Assembly: GCA_018882795.1 (NCBI GenBank)
Contig: VERJ01000001.1
Span: forward strand, 83,461 to 147,460
Direction: 5' to 3'
DNA: 64,000 nt
Source of the DNA: Burkholderiaceae bacterium
GTDB lineage: Bacteria; Pseudomonadota; Gammaproteobacteria; Burkholderiales; Burkholderiaceae_A
Shown here piece by piece: positions 26,557 through 35,520 of this stretch. Below the pieces are notes generated by a model that saw only the letters and a list, made by a program, of their open reading frames with translations, was not told the DNA's origin and searched no databases. Each line of letters starts with the position of its first letter. The stretch's first letter is position 1. Position numbers and translations under genes: made by a program.

Positions 26557-27129
26557 TTAGGCCTCTGGGTTCTTGTCCAGGATGTCGTAGAGACGATCGG
26601 CCTGTTCCCGATCAGAAGGGGGCATCTTGTTCCACACGCGTGTGGCCGCAATCTTGCCGGCGGTGCTCTTCGCCAAACGAAACCAGGCATAGGCACGGGG
26701 CAGGTCCTGCGGAATACCCTCGCCCGATTCGTACATCATGGCCAATTTGTAGCAGCCTATCGAATCACCAATGACCGCAGCCCGTCGATACCAGGTAAAG
26801 GCCAAAATCGTGCTCTTTTCCGCGTTTACGCCGTTTTCGTAGCGGCCACCAATCTCAACCATGGCCGTGGCGTTTCCATTGTTGGCCGCAGCCAACATCC
26901 ACTGTCCACCCAGAGTGGGATTGACAGGCGTGCCGATGCCCTGCAGATACATCAGGGCAACTTCATACTGGGCGCGTGAGTCGCCCTCACGCGCAAGCTT
27001 CTCCAACAGCTGTAGCGCCTCGGTAAACCGGCCCACTTCGTACGCGCGCCGCGCAGTCTGATAGTCCGAGCACGCTACCAACAGCGTGATCAGCGGTGCA
27101 ATCAGCAGAATTCGGAGGTATGGAGTCAT
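26557..27129 (-). CDS. Predicted lipoprotein with Sel1-like repeats
   Basis: The 190-residue protein begins with a lipoprotein signal whose lipobox LVAC ends at C20. The rest consists of Sel1/TPR-like helical repeats, visible as AQYEVALMYLQGIGTP, AMVEIGGRYENG and CYKLAMMYESGEG. Such repeats mediate protein contacts, often in envelope complexes. It lies between flhB (15 bp away) and two other envelope proteins in the motAB-flhB run, all on the same strand. A role as accessory to the motor or export apparatus is inferred from position only. Confidence 0.8.
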   Translation of the reverse strand: MTPYLRILLIAPLITLLVACSDYQTARRAYEVGRFTEALQLLEKLAREGDSRAQYEVALMYLQGIGTPVNPTLGGQWMLAAANNGNATAMVEIGGRYENGVNAEKSTILAFTWYRRAAVIGDSIGCYKLAMMYESGEGIPQDLPRAYAWFRLAKSTAGKIAATRVWNKMPPSDREQADRLYDILDKNPEA

Positions 27130-27147
27130 ACGTGACGCCGAGAATTC

Positions 27148-27546
27148 CTATCGCTTCGGTGCCGGAAGCGGCGGGGGTGGGGGCGGCGGATTGGCCGCCA
27201 CCGCAGGTGCTGCCGCAGGCGCCTCCTCAGACTTTTCAGCCGCAGGGGCCGGCGGGGGCAACGCCTCGCGGTAGCTCGCACCTAGATCACCACCCACCAT
27301 GCGGGCAAAGGCGCCCAGATAGCGTCGACCAAGATCAGGGTAGTAGGGTGCCTGTGGGAGATAGCCCTTGGATCGAAGGCAGCTGTTTTTATTCGGCGCA
27401 TCCTCGCAGACGGCGATCGCCCCCAGACGGCCAACCTCGAACTGCTCGCCCAAAAAGAAGAGAAAAATCACGAAGATGATCGGGAAAATCAAGAAGAACA
27501 GGATCTTCTTGGCAATTGTTCCGACCTTTTCAAGGATTGGTGCCAT
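27148..27546 (-). CDS. Small membrane protein with proline-rich tail
   Basis: The 132-residue protein has one strong hydrophobic helix (about 14-34, ILFFLIFPIIFVIFLFFLG). A short domain with two cysteines (CEDAPNKNSC, perhaps a disulfide) follows, then an Ala/Pro-rich tail ending in a run of seven prolines interrupted only near the end. I do not recognise the family. The tail suggests extension through the periplasm. It lies 18 bp from the Sel1 lipoprotein gene and 14 bp from the next envelope protein gene, so the three are probably expressed together with motAB. Confidence 0.65.
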   Translation of the reverse strand: MAPILEKVGTIAKKILFFLIFPIIFVIFLFFLGEQFEVGRLGAIAVCEDAPNKNSCLRSKGYLPQAPYYPDLGRRYLGAFARMVGGDLGASYREALPPPAPAAEKSEEAPAAAPAVAANPPPPPPPLPAPKR

Positions 27547-27560
27547 CGGGTTTCCTTTTT

Positions 27561-28385
27561 TTATTTTTCAGTGTTAACCGGTGAAAGCGGTTTGATCGGT
27601 CGCCAGGGATTCTCAGGCTGTTTCGTCAAAAGCCGGGCATGCATTTCCACCACCATCGGGTCCTGCGGATGCCCAGTGCGCAGCATGCCGGAATAGGCCT
27701 TCATGGCCAGTTCTCGATTGCCAGCCAGGTAGTACTCCCGGGCAGCACAGTAAAAAAACACGAGTGCAGACGACGATTTTGGATCAAACCGGTAGTACTC
27801 AATGACTTCACCCATGAGCATGCAGGAGTCTGGCTGATGGGCGCGGGCGGCGGGATACAGAAACTCCCTGGCACGTCTGAGTTCGCGGTCCGAGAATTCC
27901 AGGAATCGATGGCTGGCCGCAAGATAACGCTCATCTTTGTGACTGTTGTAAATGCGGAACTCTTCATCAAAGCTTTTGGCCTGATCAAAAGCCATAAGCC
28001 CAGCGTAATAAGCCGCATGATGGTTGCCCGCCTGGGCCCAACCCTCAATAGCTTTACGCAGCTTGTGGGCCTCTTCAATGTGTTTAAGGTAATCGCTCTC
28101 ATCGCTCACACAGGTACTGCTGCGAATGCAGGCCTCCCCTTTTGCCGCCTTGCCCCGCTCCTCCAGATAGCGTCGGTGCCAGTGGGCGAACTCTGCAGCG
28201 CCGGGCCCCTGGGTATCCGCAGCTTTCGACGCTGGCGCCTTCGCTGCTGGCTGAGATGCGGGCACAGGCTTGCGGGGTGCATGATCCGATGCCGCCATCG
28301 CCGAGGCCGCAACAACGCACATCACACCAAGCACCTGTGCGGCGTCTTGAGAGAGTCGATGCAGCATAGACTGGGCTCGCATCAC
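27561..28385 (-). CDS. Predicted exported TPR/Sel1-like helical protein
   Basis: The 274-residue protein starts with a signal-peptide-like region (hydrophobic core VLGVMCVVAASAMA) and a Pro/Ala/Lys linker (about 38-60). A helical domain follows, with repeats resembling Sel1/TPR units (HHAAYYAGLMAFD, REFLYPAARAH, AAREYYLAGNRELAMKAYSG). It has several cysteines. An internal ATG at residue 7 is a possible start. It lies 8 bp downstream of motB, which suggests translational linkage and a periplasmic role near the stator, but the function is unknown. Confidence 0.72.
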   Translation of the reverse strand: MMRAQSMLHRLSQDAAQVLGVMCVVAASAMAASDHAPRKPVPASQPAAKAPASKAADTQGPGAAEFAHWHRRYLEERGKAAKGEACIRSSTCVSDESDYLKHIEEAHKLRKAIEGWAQAGNHHAAYYAGLMAFDQAKSFDEEFRIYNSHKDERYLAASHRFLEFSDRELRRAREFLYPAARAHQPDSCMLMGEVIEYYRFDPKSSSALVFFYCAAREYYLAGNRELAMKAYSGMLRTGHPQDPMVVEMHARLLTKQPENPWRPIKPLSPVNTEK

Positions 28386-28393
28386 GATCGCCT

Positions 28394-29503
28394 TTATTTT
28401 TTAGCGGGTGGTTGGGCCACCGTGCTCGGCGATATTTGCGGGCGCGGTGGCAGCACCAGCACCGGGGTCCGGCCACTCTGATCCATAGAGGTCTGCGATG
28501 TCACGCCAGCCCCTGATACGCCTGCGGCAGGGTTGGAGGACACAGCAGCAGGAGCAGTCACAGCTTTACTCGGGGCACCCTTGGATCCGGCAGCACCTTT
28601 CTCAATTGCCGAAGGCGGAGGCGATGGCGCTGCCGACTTGGCCGAAGGCAGACTCCCCACAATGCGATTCTGAACCGTGATTGAGATGCGGCGATTCAAG
28701 GGATCATTTGGATTGGACGGATTGAGACGAATCGTGTCAGCAAAGCCCACCACCTGAGAGACGCGCTCTTCCTGAAGGCCACCTCGGACAAGCTCCCGCC
28801 GGGCCGCATTGGCCCGCTCGGTGGACAACTCCCAATTGGAGTAGCCCGCGGGGCCATTGCCATATTTCAGGCCATCAGTGTGCCCCTCAATGCGCACCAT
28901 ATTGGGCATATCTTTGAGCACACTGCCCACCAGGCGCAAAAGATTGATCGCATAGCCAGCCATTTCCGCACCACCAACGCTGAACATGGCGCGGTTTTTT
29001 TCATCTACGATCTGAATACGCAGGCCCTCGGCAGAGATGTCCATAAACACCTGATTCTTGGTCTTGGCCAACTCGGGATCGGATTGCATCTGGGTCTGAA
29101 TCTCGGCCTTGGCTTCCTGCATGGCCAACTGGCTCAATCGAAGGCGCTCATCCTCTTCCACGCGTGAGTCACTGATGCGCCGCTGCGCGGTATCGGCATC
29201 CGCCTTGGATTCAACGCCCTGGGTACGGAAGATCTGTGGGCCGCCGCCTTTGATGATCGAGTTCTGATCGCCGGAGCCCTGGCCGCCCTCCAGCGTGAGC
29301 CGCAGGGGATTTTGAAAGTAGGCCGAGATACCCGCCAGGTCACCCGTGGTGGTCGAACCCAGCACCCACATCAGCAAAAAGAAGGCCATCATCGCCGTCA
29401 CGAAATCGGCGTAGGCGATTTTCCAGACCCCACCGCCATGCCCGCCAACGACTTTCTTGACACGCTTGACGATGATTGGTTCTTGATTTTTCTTTTCTGC
29501 CAC
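28394..29503 (-). CDS. motB: Flagellar motor stator protein MotB
   Basis: The 369-residue protein has a basic N-terminus, a single membrane helix containing YADFVTAMMAFFLLMWVLGS with the proton-carrying D33, and a periplasmic OmpA-like peptidoglycan-binding domain (about 200-290, with RIEGHTDGLKYGNGPAGYSN and VVGFADT). After the OmpA domain a Ser/Pro/Ala-rich extension of about 75 residues is longer than usual. MotB anchors the MotA ring to the cell wall and conducts protons. It lies 38 bp downstream of motA. Confidence 0.97.
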   Translation of the reverse strand: MAEKKNQEPIIVKRVKKVVGGHGGGVWKIAYADFVTAMMAFFLLMWVLGSTTTGDLAGISAYFQNPLRLTLEGGQGSGDQNSIIKGGGPQIFRTQGVESKADADTAQRRISDSRVEEDERLRLSQLAMQEAKAEIQTQMQSDPELAKTKNQVFMDISAEGLRIQIVDEKNRAMFSVGGAEMAGYAINLLRLVGSVLKDMPNMVRIEGHTDGLKYGNGPAGYSNWELSTERANAARRELVRGGLQEERVSQVVGFADTIRLNPSNPNDPLNRRISITVQNRIVGSLPSAKSAAPSPPPSAIEKGAAGSKGAPSKAVTAPAAVSSNPAAGVSGAGVTSQTSMDQSGRTPVLVLPPRPQISPSTVAQPPAKK

Positions 29504-29541
29504 GATGATCTTTCTGAGTCATCACACAAGACATCTCGGGA

Positions 29542-30402
29542 TTACTTACCCTTGACGGCCTTGGTCTCTTCATCCAGTTCTTTAAAGGTTGGTCGCATAT
29601 CAGAGAACAACACCTTGCGGCCAAATTCCACTGCTGCCTGCGGCGGGAATCCATTGAGACTGGCCAATAGCACGGCCTTCACGGCCAGAAAGGTCTTGCC
29701 CTCTACTTCCTCATTCTGTTCCAGGGCACTGGAAATAGGACCGGTCACGGAGTAGGACATCAGAATACCCAAGAAGGTACCCACCAGCGCGGCGCCAATC
29801 AGTTTTCCGAGTTCTGCGGGCGGAAGACCAATGGAGCCCATCACCATCACCACCCCCATCACCGCCGCCACAATACCGAAGGCGGGAAACGCGTCGGCCA
29901 TCTTTCCGATAATGGTGACCGGGATATGGGCCTCCTGATGGTGGGTCTCGAGCTCCTGCTCCATCAGGGCCTCGACCTGCTGAATATTCAGCGAGCCCCC
30001 GAGCATCATGCGCAGATAGTCACAGATGAACTCAGTGAGGTGATGATCCTTGGAGATGCTCGGATACTTTTCGAACAATGCGCTGGACTCGGGCTCTTCG
30101 ATATCTGCCTCCAGTGACATCAGACCGTCGCGACGAATCTTTTGCAGAATCTCAAACAGCAGGCAGAGCAGATCCAGACATTTACGCTTCGTGGCCGAGG
30201 GCGACTTGAAGGCTTTCGGAAGTGCTGCCATGGTGGCCTTCAGATTTCGGCCAGAGTTACTAGCGATCAGATAACCAACTGCCAGGCCCACAATACTGAG
30301 CACCTCGGTCGGCTGCCAAAGCACCAAGATGTTTCCGCCGTGAAGCGAGTAGCCCAGCAGGGCACAGCCCAGGCCGACGATCACACCAATTATCCAGGTC
30401 AT
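29542..30402 (-). CDS. motA: Flagellar motor stator protein MotA
   Basis: At 286 residues with four membrane helices (two near the N-terminus, two at about 170-225), this is a standard MotA. The cytoplasmic loop contains RRDGLMSLEADIEEP, the region whose charged residues contact FliG. The C-terminal helices carry the PAELGKLIGAALVGTFLGI pattern. Together with MotB it forms the proton-driven stator. The gene lies 40 bp downstream of flgL and is read on the same strand as the flg operon, unlike many bacteria where motAB is separate. Confidence 0.97.
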   Translation of the reverse strand: MTWIIGVIVGLGCALLGYSLHGGNILVLWQPTEVLSIVGLAVGYLIASNSGRNLKATMAALPKAFKSPSATKRKCLDLLCLLFEILQKIRRDGLMSLEADIEEPESSALFEKYPSISKDHHLTEFICDYLRMMLGGSLNIQQVEALMEQELETHHQEAHIPVTIIGKMADAFPAFGIVAAVMGVVMVMGSIGLPPAELGKLIGAALVGTFLGILMSYSVTGPISSALEQNEEVEGKTFLAVKAVLLASLNGFPPQAAVEFGRKVLFSDMRPTFKELDEETKAVKGK

Positions 30403-30442
30403 GTTCTTTTCCTTACCTTCCCGCCGAAGTGCCTTCTGTTCT

Positions 30443-32440
30443 TTACATTAACCGCTGAAACAAATTCGATGACTCAAGCCGGGCAAAAATCGAGCGCGCT
30501 GCCTCCAGCAGGGTCTGCGTTCTGACCAGGCCCGCCGATGCCTCGGCAATATCCGTATCCAGCAGTCGCGAGCGATGGGCCTCCAGCTCTGTTGCCTTGG
30601 TGTCCAGCGCCGCTTTTGCCGCATCCACCTGTGCGCCGATCACACCCGCTCGGATCTGATACTGCAGGACCTGATCTGTGGCTGAATTCAAATTCGAGAT
30701 TTTGCCCGTAAAGTCGGATTCAAGCGTGCCTGACACCGCCGCCCGCTCAAGGGATTCCACAAACGCCAGGGCATCGGCCAGGACATCCCGTGAAGTGGCG
30801 GTCGTATTGCCCAGGGCCTCACGGAAGCTGATGCCCTCGGGCACCCAGATGCCGGGTTCGACCTCGATCTGTTTCACCTTCGGATCGACGCGGAAGGCGA
30901 TCGTATCGGTGGTACGGAGATTCTTGGGATCGCCCACCATAGTGAAGGCCAGATCGTAGAAGTCCACCGGCTCATTTGAAGCATTTCCGAAATTAATGGA
31001 CGTGGTCTTGGTGGTGGCGTTATAGGCGACCCCACCGTCACTGGCGGTGACTGTTTTTACGGCCTCACCGTTAAATTTCAGCGTGGCCGAAGTGATTTCC
31101 TGCACATCAGAGATCACCTTGATGTCGTCCAGATAGAGCGACATGTCTCCGATGTCCGGATCCACAGGTGCGGAGACGGCTGACGTCACGCGTAGCGAAT
31201 AGGCACCGTCTTTGGTAACGCCCAGCGATGTATTGTCAAAACTCCAGTCGGGAGAATTTGCCGTGATGAGCTTGGTATCTACCACCAACCCATCCGAATC
31301 GATCAATTCAATTTTTGCATCGATGACCGCATTTACTGTCCCTTCAGTTTTCCAGCGGAAACTGATGAGGTCATCTTTTAATAAATTAACAGGCTGTGTC
31401 GAATTCAGCACGAGCTGATTTGCGGAGGTAATGCCTTCCTGCTTCAGAATCAGGGCACTGCCACTGCCGAAGGGTGTCTGGGTTTTGTTGGCGAATTCCA
31501 GTGTCTGCCCAGGCCCGACCGTGGCGGTCCAGCCTGCCACCGTGGCGGTGCCATTCTGGTAGACCACACCCGTGGTGTCGAAATTGCCGTTAAGGAACTG
31601 CTCGCCCTTGTTGAGTTCAACGGTAAACGCGCCATCGGCATGCATACGGGCCGTTTTGTCCAATTGAAGGACAACAGGATTGGCCTCAAAGCTCAGCTCA
31701 GTGGCGGCATCGGGCCTACCCACGATGGATAAGCGCAGATTAAAAAACGCATCCGGCGTCTGCGGGAACTGCAATATTTTCTTATCGGGATCGTAGGTGC
31801 CGATGTAATACGTATTGCTCGTACCATCCGGGCCAAGGCCCGCGATCTGTAGACGCGCATCCGTGACGAATTCCTCTGGCGACCCACCGATAGATCGTGT
31901 GGTGAAACCGTCAATCTTGTAGGTACCAGCCTTGTGAAATACCGCATCGGCATCGATCACCGCACTGGAGACAGACTCATCTGCGCTGGCAACCTTCGGC
32001 TGATCCAGGCGTGCCACATTGGTTGTGCGCAGCAGGTAGCGCTCATCGTTAGTATCCATGGCCACGGCCTGCTGGGCCAGCTGCTCATAGGCGGCCCGGG
32101 CACGTTGGGCCAGGCCCTGCAGACCCACCTTGCCAATGGCTGCATCGCGGGCCTGCACCGACATCTGCTGCATATCGGCCAGTACATCGTGCATCGCGCC
32201 CAACTGGGCATCAGCCAGCGCCATGCGTGTGGCCACAAAATCCTGATTGGCCTTCAGCATCTTGTACTTTGACTGGTCGAACTGGATTTCAACCCCACGC
32301 GCAACCGCCACTGCACCATCCGATGCTTTAGCGTATTTATTGCCCGATGAAATCTGCTGCTGCCATTTCATGGCCTCGACGGATTGCTGCTGAATCGACT
32401 TGATTCCGGCATCCAGGAGTTGATAGCTGCTCACACGCAT
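30443..32440 (-). CDS. flgL: Hook-filament junction protein FlgL, enlarged
   Basis: The N-terminal about 150 residues (MRVSSYQLLDAGIKSIQQQS...) and the C-terminal about 120 residues (ending LARLESSNLFQRLM-like) show the flagellin-like D0/D1 helices of FlgL/HAP3, which joins FlgK to the filament. Between them lies a beta-rich region of about 370 residues, so the protein is 665 residues against about 320 in E. coli. The insertion should form extra surface-exposed domains. It follows flgK by 13 bp and is probably the last structural gene of the flg operon before motAB. Confidence 0.9.
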   Translation of the reverse strand: MRVSSYQLLDAGIKSIQQQSVEAMKWQQQISSGNKYAKASDGAVAVARGVEIQFDQSKYKMLKANQDFVATRMALADAQLGAMHDVLADMQQMSVQARDAAIGKVGLQGLAQRARAAYEQLAQQAVAMDTNDERYLLRTTNVARLDQPKVASADESVSSAVIDADAVFHKAGTYKIDGFTTRSIGGSPEEFVTDARLQIAGLGPDGTSNTYYIGTYDPDKKILQFPQTPDAFFNLRLSIVGRPDAATELSFEANPVVLQLDKTARMHADGAFTVELNKGEQFLNGNFDTTGVVYQNGTATVAGWTATVGPGQTLEFANKTQTPFGSGSALILKQEGITSANQLVLNSTQPVNLLKDDLISFRWKTEGTVNAVIDAKIELIDSDGLVVDTKLITANSPDWSFDNTSLGVTKDGAYSLRVTSAVSAPVDPDIGDMSLYLDDIKVISDVQEITSATLKFNGEAVKTVTASDGGVAYNATTKTTSINFGNASNEPVDFYDLAFTMVGDPKNLRTTDTIAFRVDPKVKQIEVEPGIWVPEGISFREALGNTTATSRDVLADALAFVESLERAAVSGTLESDFTGKISNLNSATDQVLQYQIRAGVIGAQVDAAKAALDTKATELEAHRSRLLDTDIAEASAGLVRTQTLLEAARSIFARLESSNLFQRLM

Positions 32441-32453
32441 CGCTGTCTAATCC

Positions 32454-33947
32454 TTATCGAGAGATCATCGACAACAGGGTGTCGAACATTTGATTGCCGG
32501 TTTGAATAATTTTGCTCGAAGCAGCATAGAGCTGCTGAAACTTCACCATATTGGCAGCTTCTTCGTCTAGATTAACCCCGGAGATTGACTCCCGGCGGTC
32601 ATTCAGAACATTCATGATCGACTTGTTCGCCTGATCGTTGGCGACCCAGCCCGCAATGGTATGGCCCACCGTGGCCACCACATCAGCAATCGGGTCACTG
32701 AATACCGAGCGTAATTTCTCCATGGCGAAAACATGATCGGATTCAATCTGCCACTCGTTGGCGTTTTGAGGGGCAACGGACACCATATTGCGGGCCTTCA
32801 ACTCAGAAAGTCCTGCACTATAGGTCGAAGACTGCGGATCCAATCGATCGCGTAACGCATAGACATCATTGGGACTCAGAATCGTGGGGATCTCTTTGGC
32901 AAAGGCATCCGTGGCCGTGTTCGACACAATGTTACCTGTCGACGTTTTAAATCCATACACCGGATTCGGACTGATGTCGTTCACTGTTTTCATCAAACCG
33001 ATCGCCACCGTATCCAGGCGACGATTCAGGTCCGGAATAAAATCCCGAATAATGTGCAGATAGGCGCCGGCATCGCCCCCCTGAATAAAGGAGGTTGCAA
33101 TCACCGGCGTGGTGAGGTTGTATTCCCGCGGAAAAAATGCCTCGGGGAACTGTGACTTATAGGTTTTGTATTCCACCTGAATCTGATCGACACTGCCTTC
33201 CAGATTGTTGGTCAGAAATCGGTGGGCACCGGCGCCCTCGACCAGAGGAATACCCTCCAGATAATGCGTGGCGGTCCCATCGGCATTGACCACCGACTGG
33301 CCACCGACCAGCTTCTGCAGGCCCATCAATAAACGATCGCGCTCGTCCAGAAAATCGGCAGAGGGGGCAAAGTTGCCTTCACTCGTGCCCGCCAGAATCT
33401 GGACATTGATGCGGGCGAGTTTTTCAGTGATGCCATTCACACTTTCCAGCGTATTTTTTAATGCAATCCGAGAATCGGCCTCTACCTGGGAGATGGTGTT
33501 GGCCAGGCCCACCACACGCTGCACCACCAGATCGGCCTTGCCGGTCAAATTGGAGCGATAGGCCACGCTCTCTGGGGCGCCGACCATTTGGCCCGCCGCA
33601 TCGAAAAACTGGGATACGGCTGTAGAGAGTGAATTTGCGCCATCGGCCACAATCACATCCAGCATTTCGGTGGCCTGCACCAGGGTCTCGGAATAACTTG
33701 TTTTGCCCTGCTGGACCAGTCGCTGGGATTCGAGCAGACGGGAATAATCCCGAACAAATCCTTCGACTGCGAAACTGGTGCCCGTTATTAAAGAGGAATT
33801 GGGTGCCAGACGGTTAATGACCGCATTGGCATCCCGGCGGCTGTAGCCATCGACTGAGGCACCCGCGACGTTTTGCGAGGTGACCAGCAGGCCGGCCTGG
33901 GCAACCTTCAGGCCCGCCTGTGCTGTGCTCATGATTGAAGAGGTCAC
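32454..33947 (-). CDS. flgK: Hook-filament junction protein FlgK
   Basis: The 497-residue protein (a little shorter than the 547 of E. coli) has the N-terminal motif AQAGLKVAQAGLLVTSQNVAG, a variant of the axial-protein signature in which the usual SNNIAN reads SQNVAG. The C-terminal heptad region is ESISGVNLDEEAANMVKFQQLYAAS. FlgK caps the mature hook and begins the junction to the filament. It lies between flgJ and flgL on the same strand. Confidence 0.96.
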   Translation of the reverse strand: MTSSIMSTAQAGLKVAQAGLLVTSQNVAGASVDGYSRRDANAVINRLAPNSSLITGTSFAVEGFVRDYSRLLESQRLVQQGKTSYSETLVQATEMLDVIVADGANSLSTAVSQFFDAAGQMVGAPESVAYRSNLTGKADLVVQRVVGLANTISQVEADSRIALKNTLESVNGITEKLARINVQILAGTSEGNFAPSADFLDERDRLLMGLQKLVGGQSVVNADGTATHYLEGIPLVEGAGAHRFLTNNLEGSVDQIQVEYKTYKSQFPEAFFPREYNLTTPVIATSFIQGGDAGAYLHIIRDFIPDLNRRLDTVAIGLMKTVNDISPNPVYGFKTSTGNIVSNTATDAFAKEIPTILSPNDVYALRDRLDPQSSTYSAGLSELKARNMVSVAPQNANEWQIESDHVFAMEKLRSVFSDPIADVVATVGHTIAGWVANDQANKSIMNVLNDRRESISGVNLDEEAANMVKFQQLYAASSKIIQTGNQMFDTLLSMISR

Positions 33948-33968
33948 GGTCAGGGTTCCTTGTTGCGA

Positions 33969-34364
33969 TTACCGGTTCTTATCCAGTACATCAACGGCAT
34001 TTTCGAAAGAATTGCTTAGGCGACTGATCCCGCTTGAAGCGGCCTCGGCAGGGCTTTGAACACGATTCCTGACCTGCATCAGCATCTGGTCCACCATGGG
34101 CTTTACAAAGCCGACACCGCCTTGCTTGCTCATGAGAAATGCGAGCTGGTCATCCACCATGTTGTCGTAAGTGGCCATGGGGCCCTCACGCGGCTCAATG
34201 CTTGCCTTACGGGCAGCCTCGATCCATTTGCGAATCATGATGTTTTCAAATCCGCGGGCAGCCTCTTCAAGCTGGGCACGCGTATCACCACTTTTACGCA
34301 TGCGATTGGCTTGGGCCTGTTGGGCCGAGAGATCCCAGGGAGAGATGGCGAGAATCGGCTCCAT
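33969..34364 (-). CDS. flgJ: Rod-binding protein FlgJ, N-terminal domain only
   Basis: The 131-residue protein matches the rod-cap half of FlgJ, with EAARGFENIMIRKWIEAARK and YDNMVDDQLAFLMSKQGGVGF. The C-terminal peptidoglycan hydrolase (glucosaminidase) domain present in enteric and many betaproteobacterial FlgJ proteins is absent, and the frame is cleanly terminated. Rod growth through the wall must then rely on a separate lytic enzyme encoded elsewhere. It lies four bases upstream of the flgI stop side and 21 bp before flgK. Confidence 0.9.
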   Translation of the reverse strand: MEPILAISPWDLSAQQAQANRMRKSGDTRAQLEEAARGFENIMIRKWIEAARKASIEPREGPMATYDNMVDDQLAFLMSKQGGVGFVKPMVDQMLMQVRNRVQSPAEAASSGISRLSNSFENAVDVLDKNR

Positions 34365-34368
34365 GGCC

Positions 34369-35508
34369 TTAAATCACCTCGAGTTCGGCCTGAAGCGCAC
34401 CGGAGGCTTTGAGTGCCTGCAGAATTGCCATCAGATCCGCGGGCTTTGCGCCCAGAACATTCAATGCGCGCACCACGTCATCAAGCGACGCGCCTGCGGG
34501 AACTTTCACCAGACCACCCTCAACGCCCTCTTGCTGGATATCAATCTGGGCCTGATTCACAACCGAGGTCTGGCCGCGGCTGAAGGGCTCCGGCTGGCTG
34601 ACAGCAGGTTCGGCCTGAATCTTCACCGACAGATTGCCGTGGGCGACAGCCGATGCTGCGAGCTTGACTTCCTGATTCATCACCACCGATCCGGTGCGAG
34701 AGTTGACCACCACCTTGGCGCGGTCGGGCGCATTGGCCACAGTCAGGTTTTCCAAGTCCGCCATAAAGGCCATGCGGGCAAGGGGATCTGTCGGCACCGC
34801 GACACGTAATGAACGGGCATCCTGAGGCTGTGCCACGCCGGGACCAAAGCGCTTGGCAATGGCCTCGGTGGTTCTACGCATCAGGCTGTAATCGCTCTTG
34901 TAGAGATCAAGCTGAAGAAATTGTCCAGTCGCCTGAGACGACGGTGCACGCTCAACCAAGCCACCCGCGGGAATACGGCCAGCACCGAGATGATTGACCG
35001 TGGCGCTACTGCCTGCGGCAGCTGCACCCGCACCGCCCACAAAGACGTTGCCCTGGGCCAAGGCATAGATCTGTCCATCAGCGCCACGCAGCGGTGTCAT
35101 GAGCAGCGTGCCACCACGCAGGCTTCGGGCATTACCCATGGAAGACACGGTGAGATCAATCTTCTGGCCAGGACGGGACATCGGCGGCAGATCGGCCGTG
35201 ACCATCACTGCAGCGATATTTCGGGTCTGGGCTGATGTACCCGGAGGAATGGTCACGCCGAGGGACTGCAGCATGGCCAGCGTACTCTGTAATGTGAAAG
35301 GACTCTGTGTGGTCTGATCACCGGAGCCATCCAGGCCCACCACCAGTCCATAACCAATCAACTGATTGGAGCGCTCACCCGAGACAGAGGCAATCTCTTT
35401 GATGCGCTGCTGGGCTGGTGCCTCGGCAGCGATAAAGGCCTGGGCGAGCAATAAGGCAGCTACGAGATACCACCAGCGCTGAGTCACAACTTTTTTCTGA
35501 ACATTCAT
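34369..35508 (-). CDS. flgI: Flagellar P-ring protein FlgI
   Basis: The 379-residue protein begins with a cleavable signal (WWYLVAALLLAQAFIAAEAPA) and has the well-conserved FlgI sequence RIKEIASVSGERSNQLIGYG, then VVGLDGSGDQTTQSPFT. It polymerises in the periplasm around the distal rod to make the P ring in the peptidoglycan layer. The C-terminus ALKASGALQAELEVI is typical. It follows flgH by 12 bp. The chaperone gene flgA is not in the window. Confidence 0.98.
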   Translation of the reverse strand: MNVQKKVVTQRWWYLVAALLLAQAFIAAEAPAQQRIKEIASVSGERSNQLIGYGLVVGLDGSGDQTTQSPFTLQSTLAMLQSLGVTIPPGTSAQTRNIAAVMVTADLPPMSRPGQKIDLTVSSMGNARSLRGGTLLMTPLRGADGQIYALAQGNVFVGGAGAAAAGSSATVNHLGAGRIPAGGLVERAPSSQATGQFLQLDLYKSDYSLMRRTTEAIAKRFGPGVAQPQDARSLRVAVPTDPLARMAFMADLENLTVANAPDRAKVVVNSRTGSVVMNQEVKLAASAVAHGNLSVKIQAEPAVSQPEPFSRGQTSVVNQAQIDIQQEGVEGGLVKVPAGASLDDVVRALNVLGAKPADLMAILQALKASGALQAELEVI

Positions 35509-35520
35509 GATGCGGCCCCT

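Noticed and set aside
27639-28481. 280-codon plus-strand frame opposite the envelope protein next to motB
   Set aside because: The minus-strand protein has a signal peptide, repeats and tight operon spacing; the plus frame has none of these.
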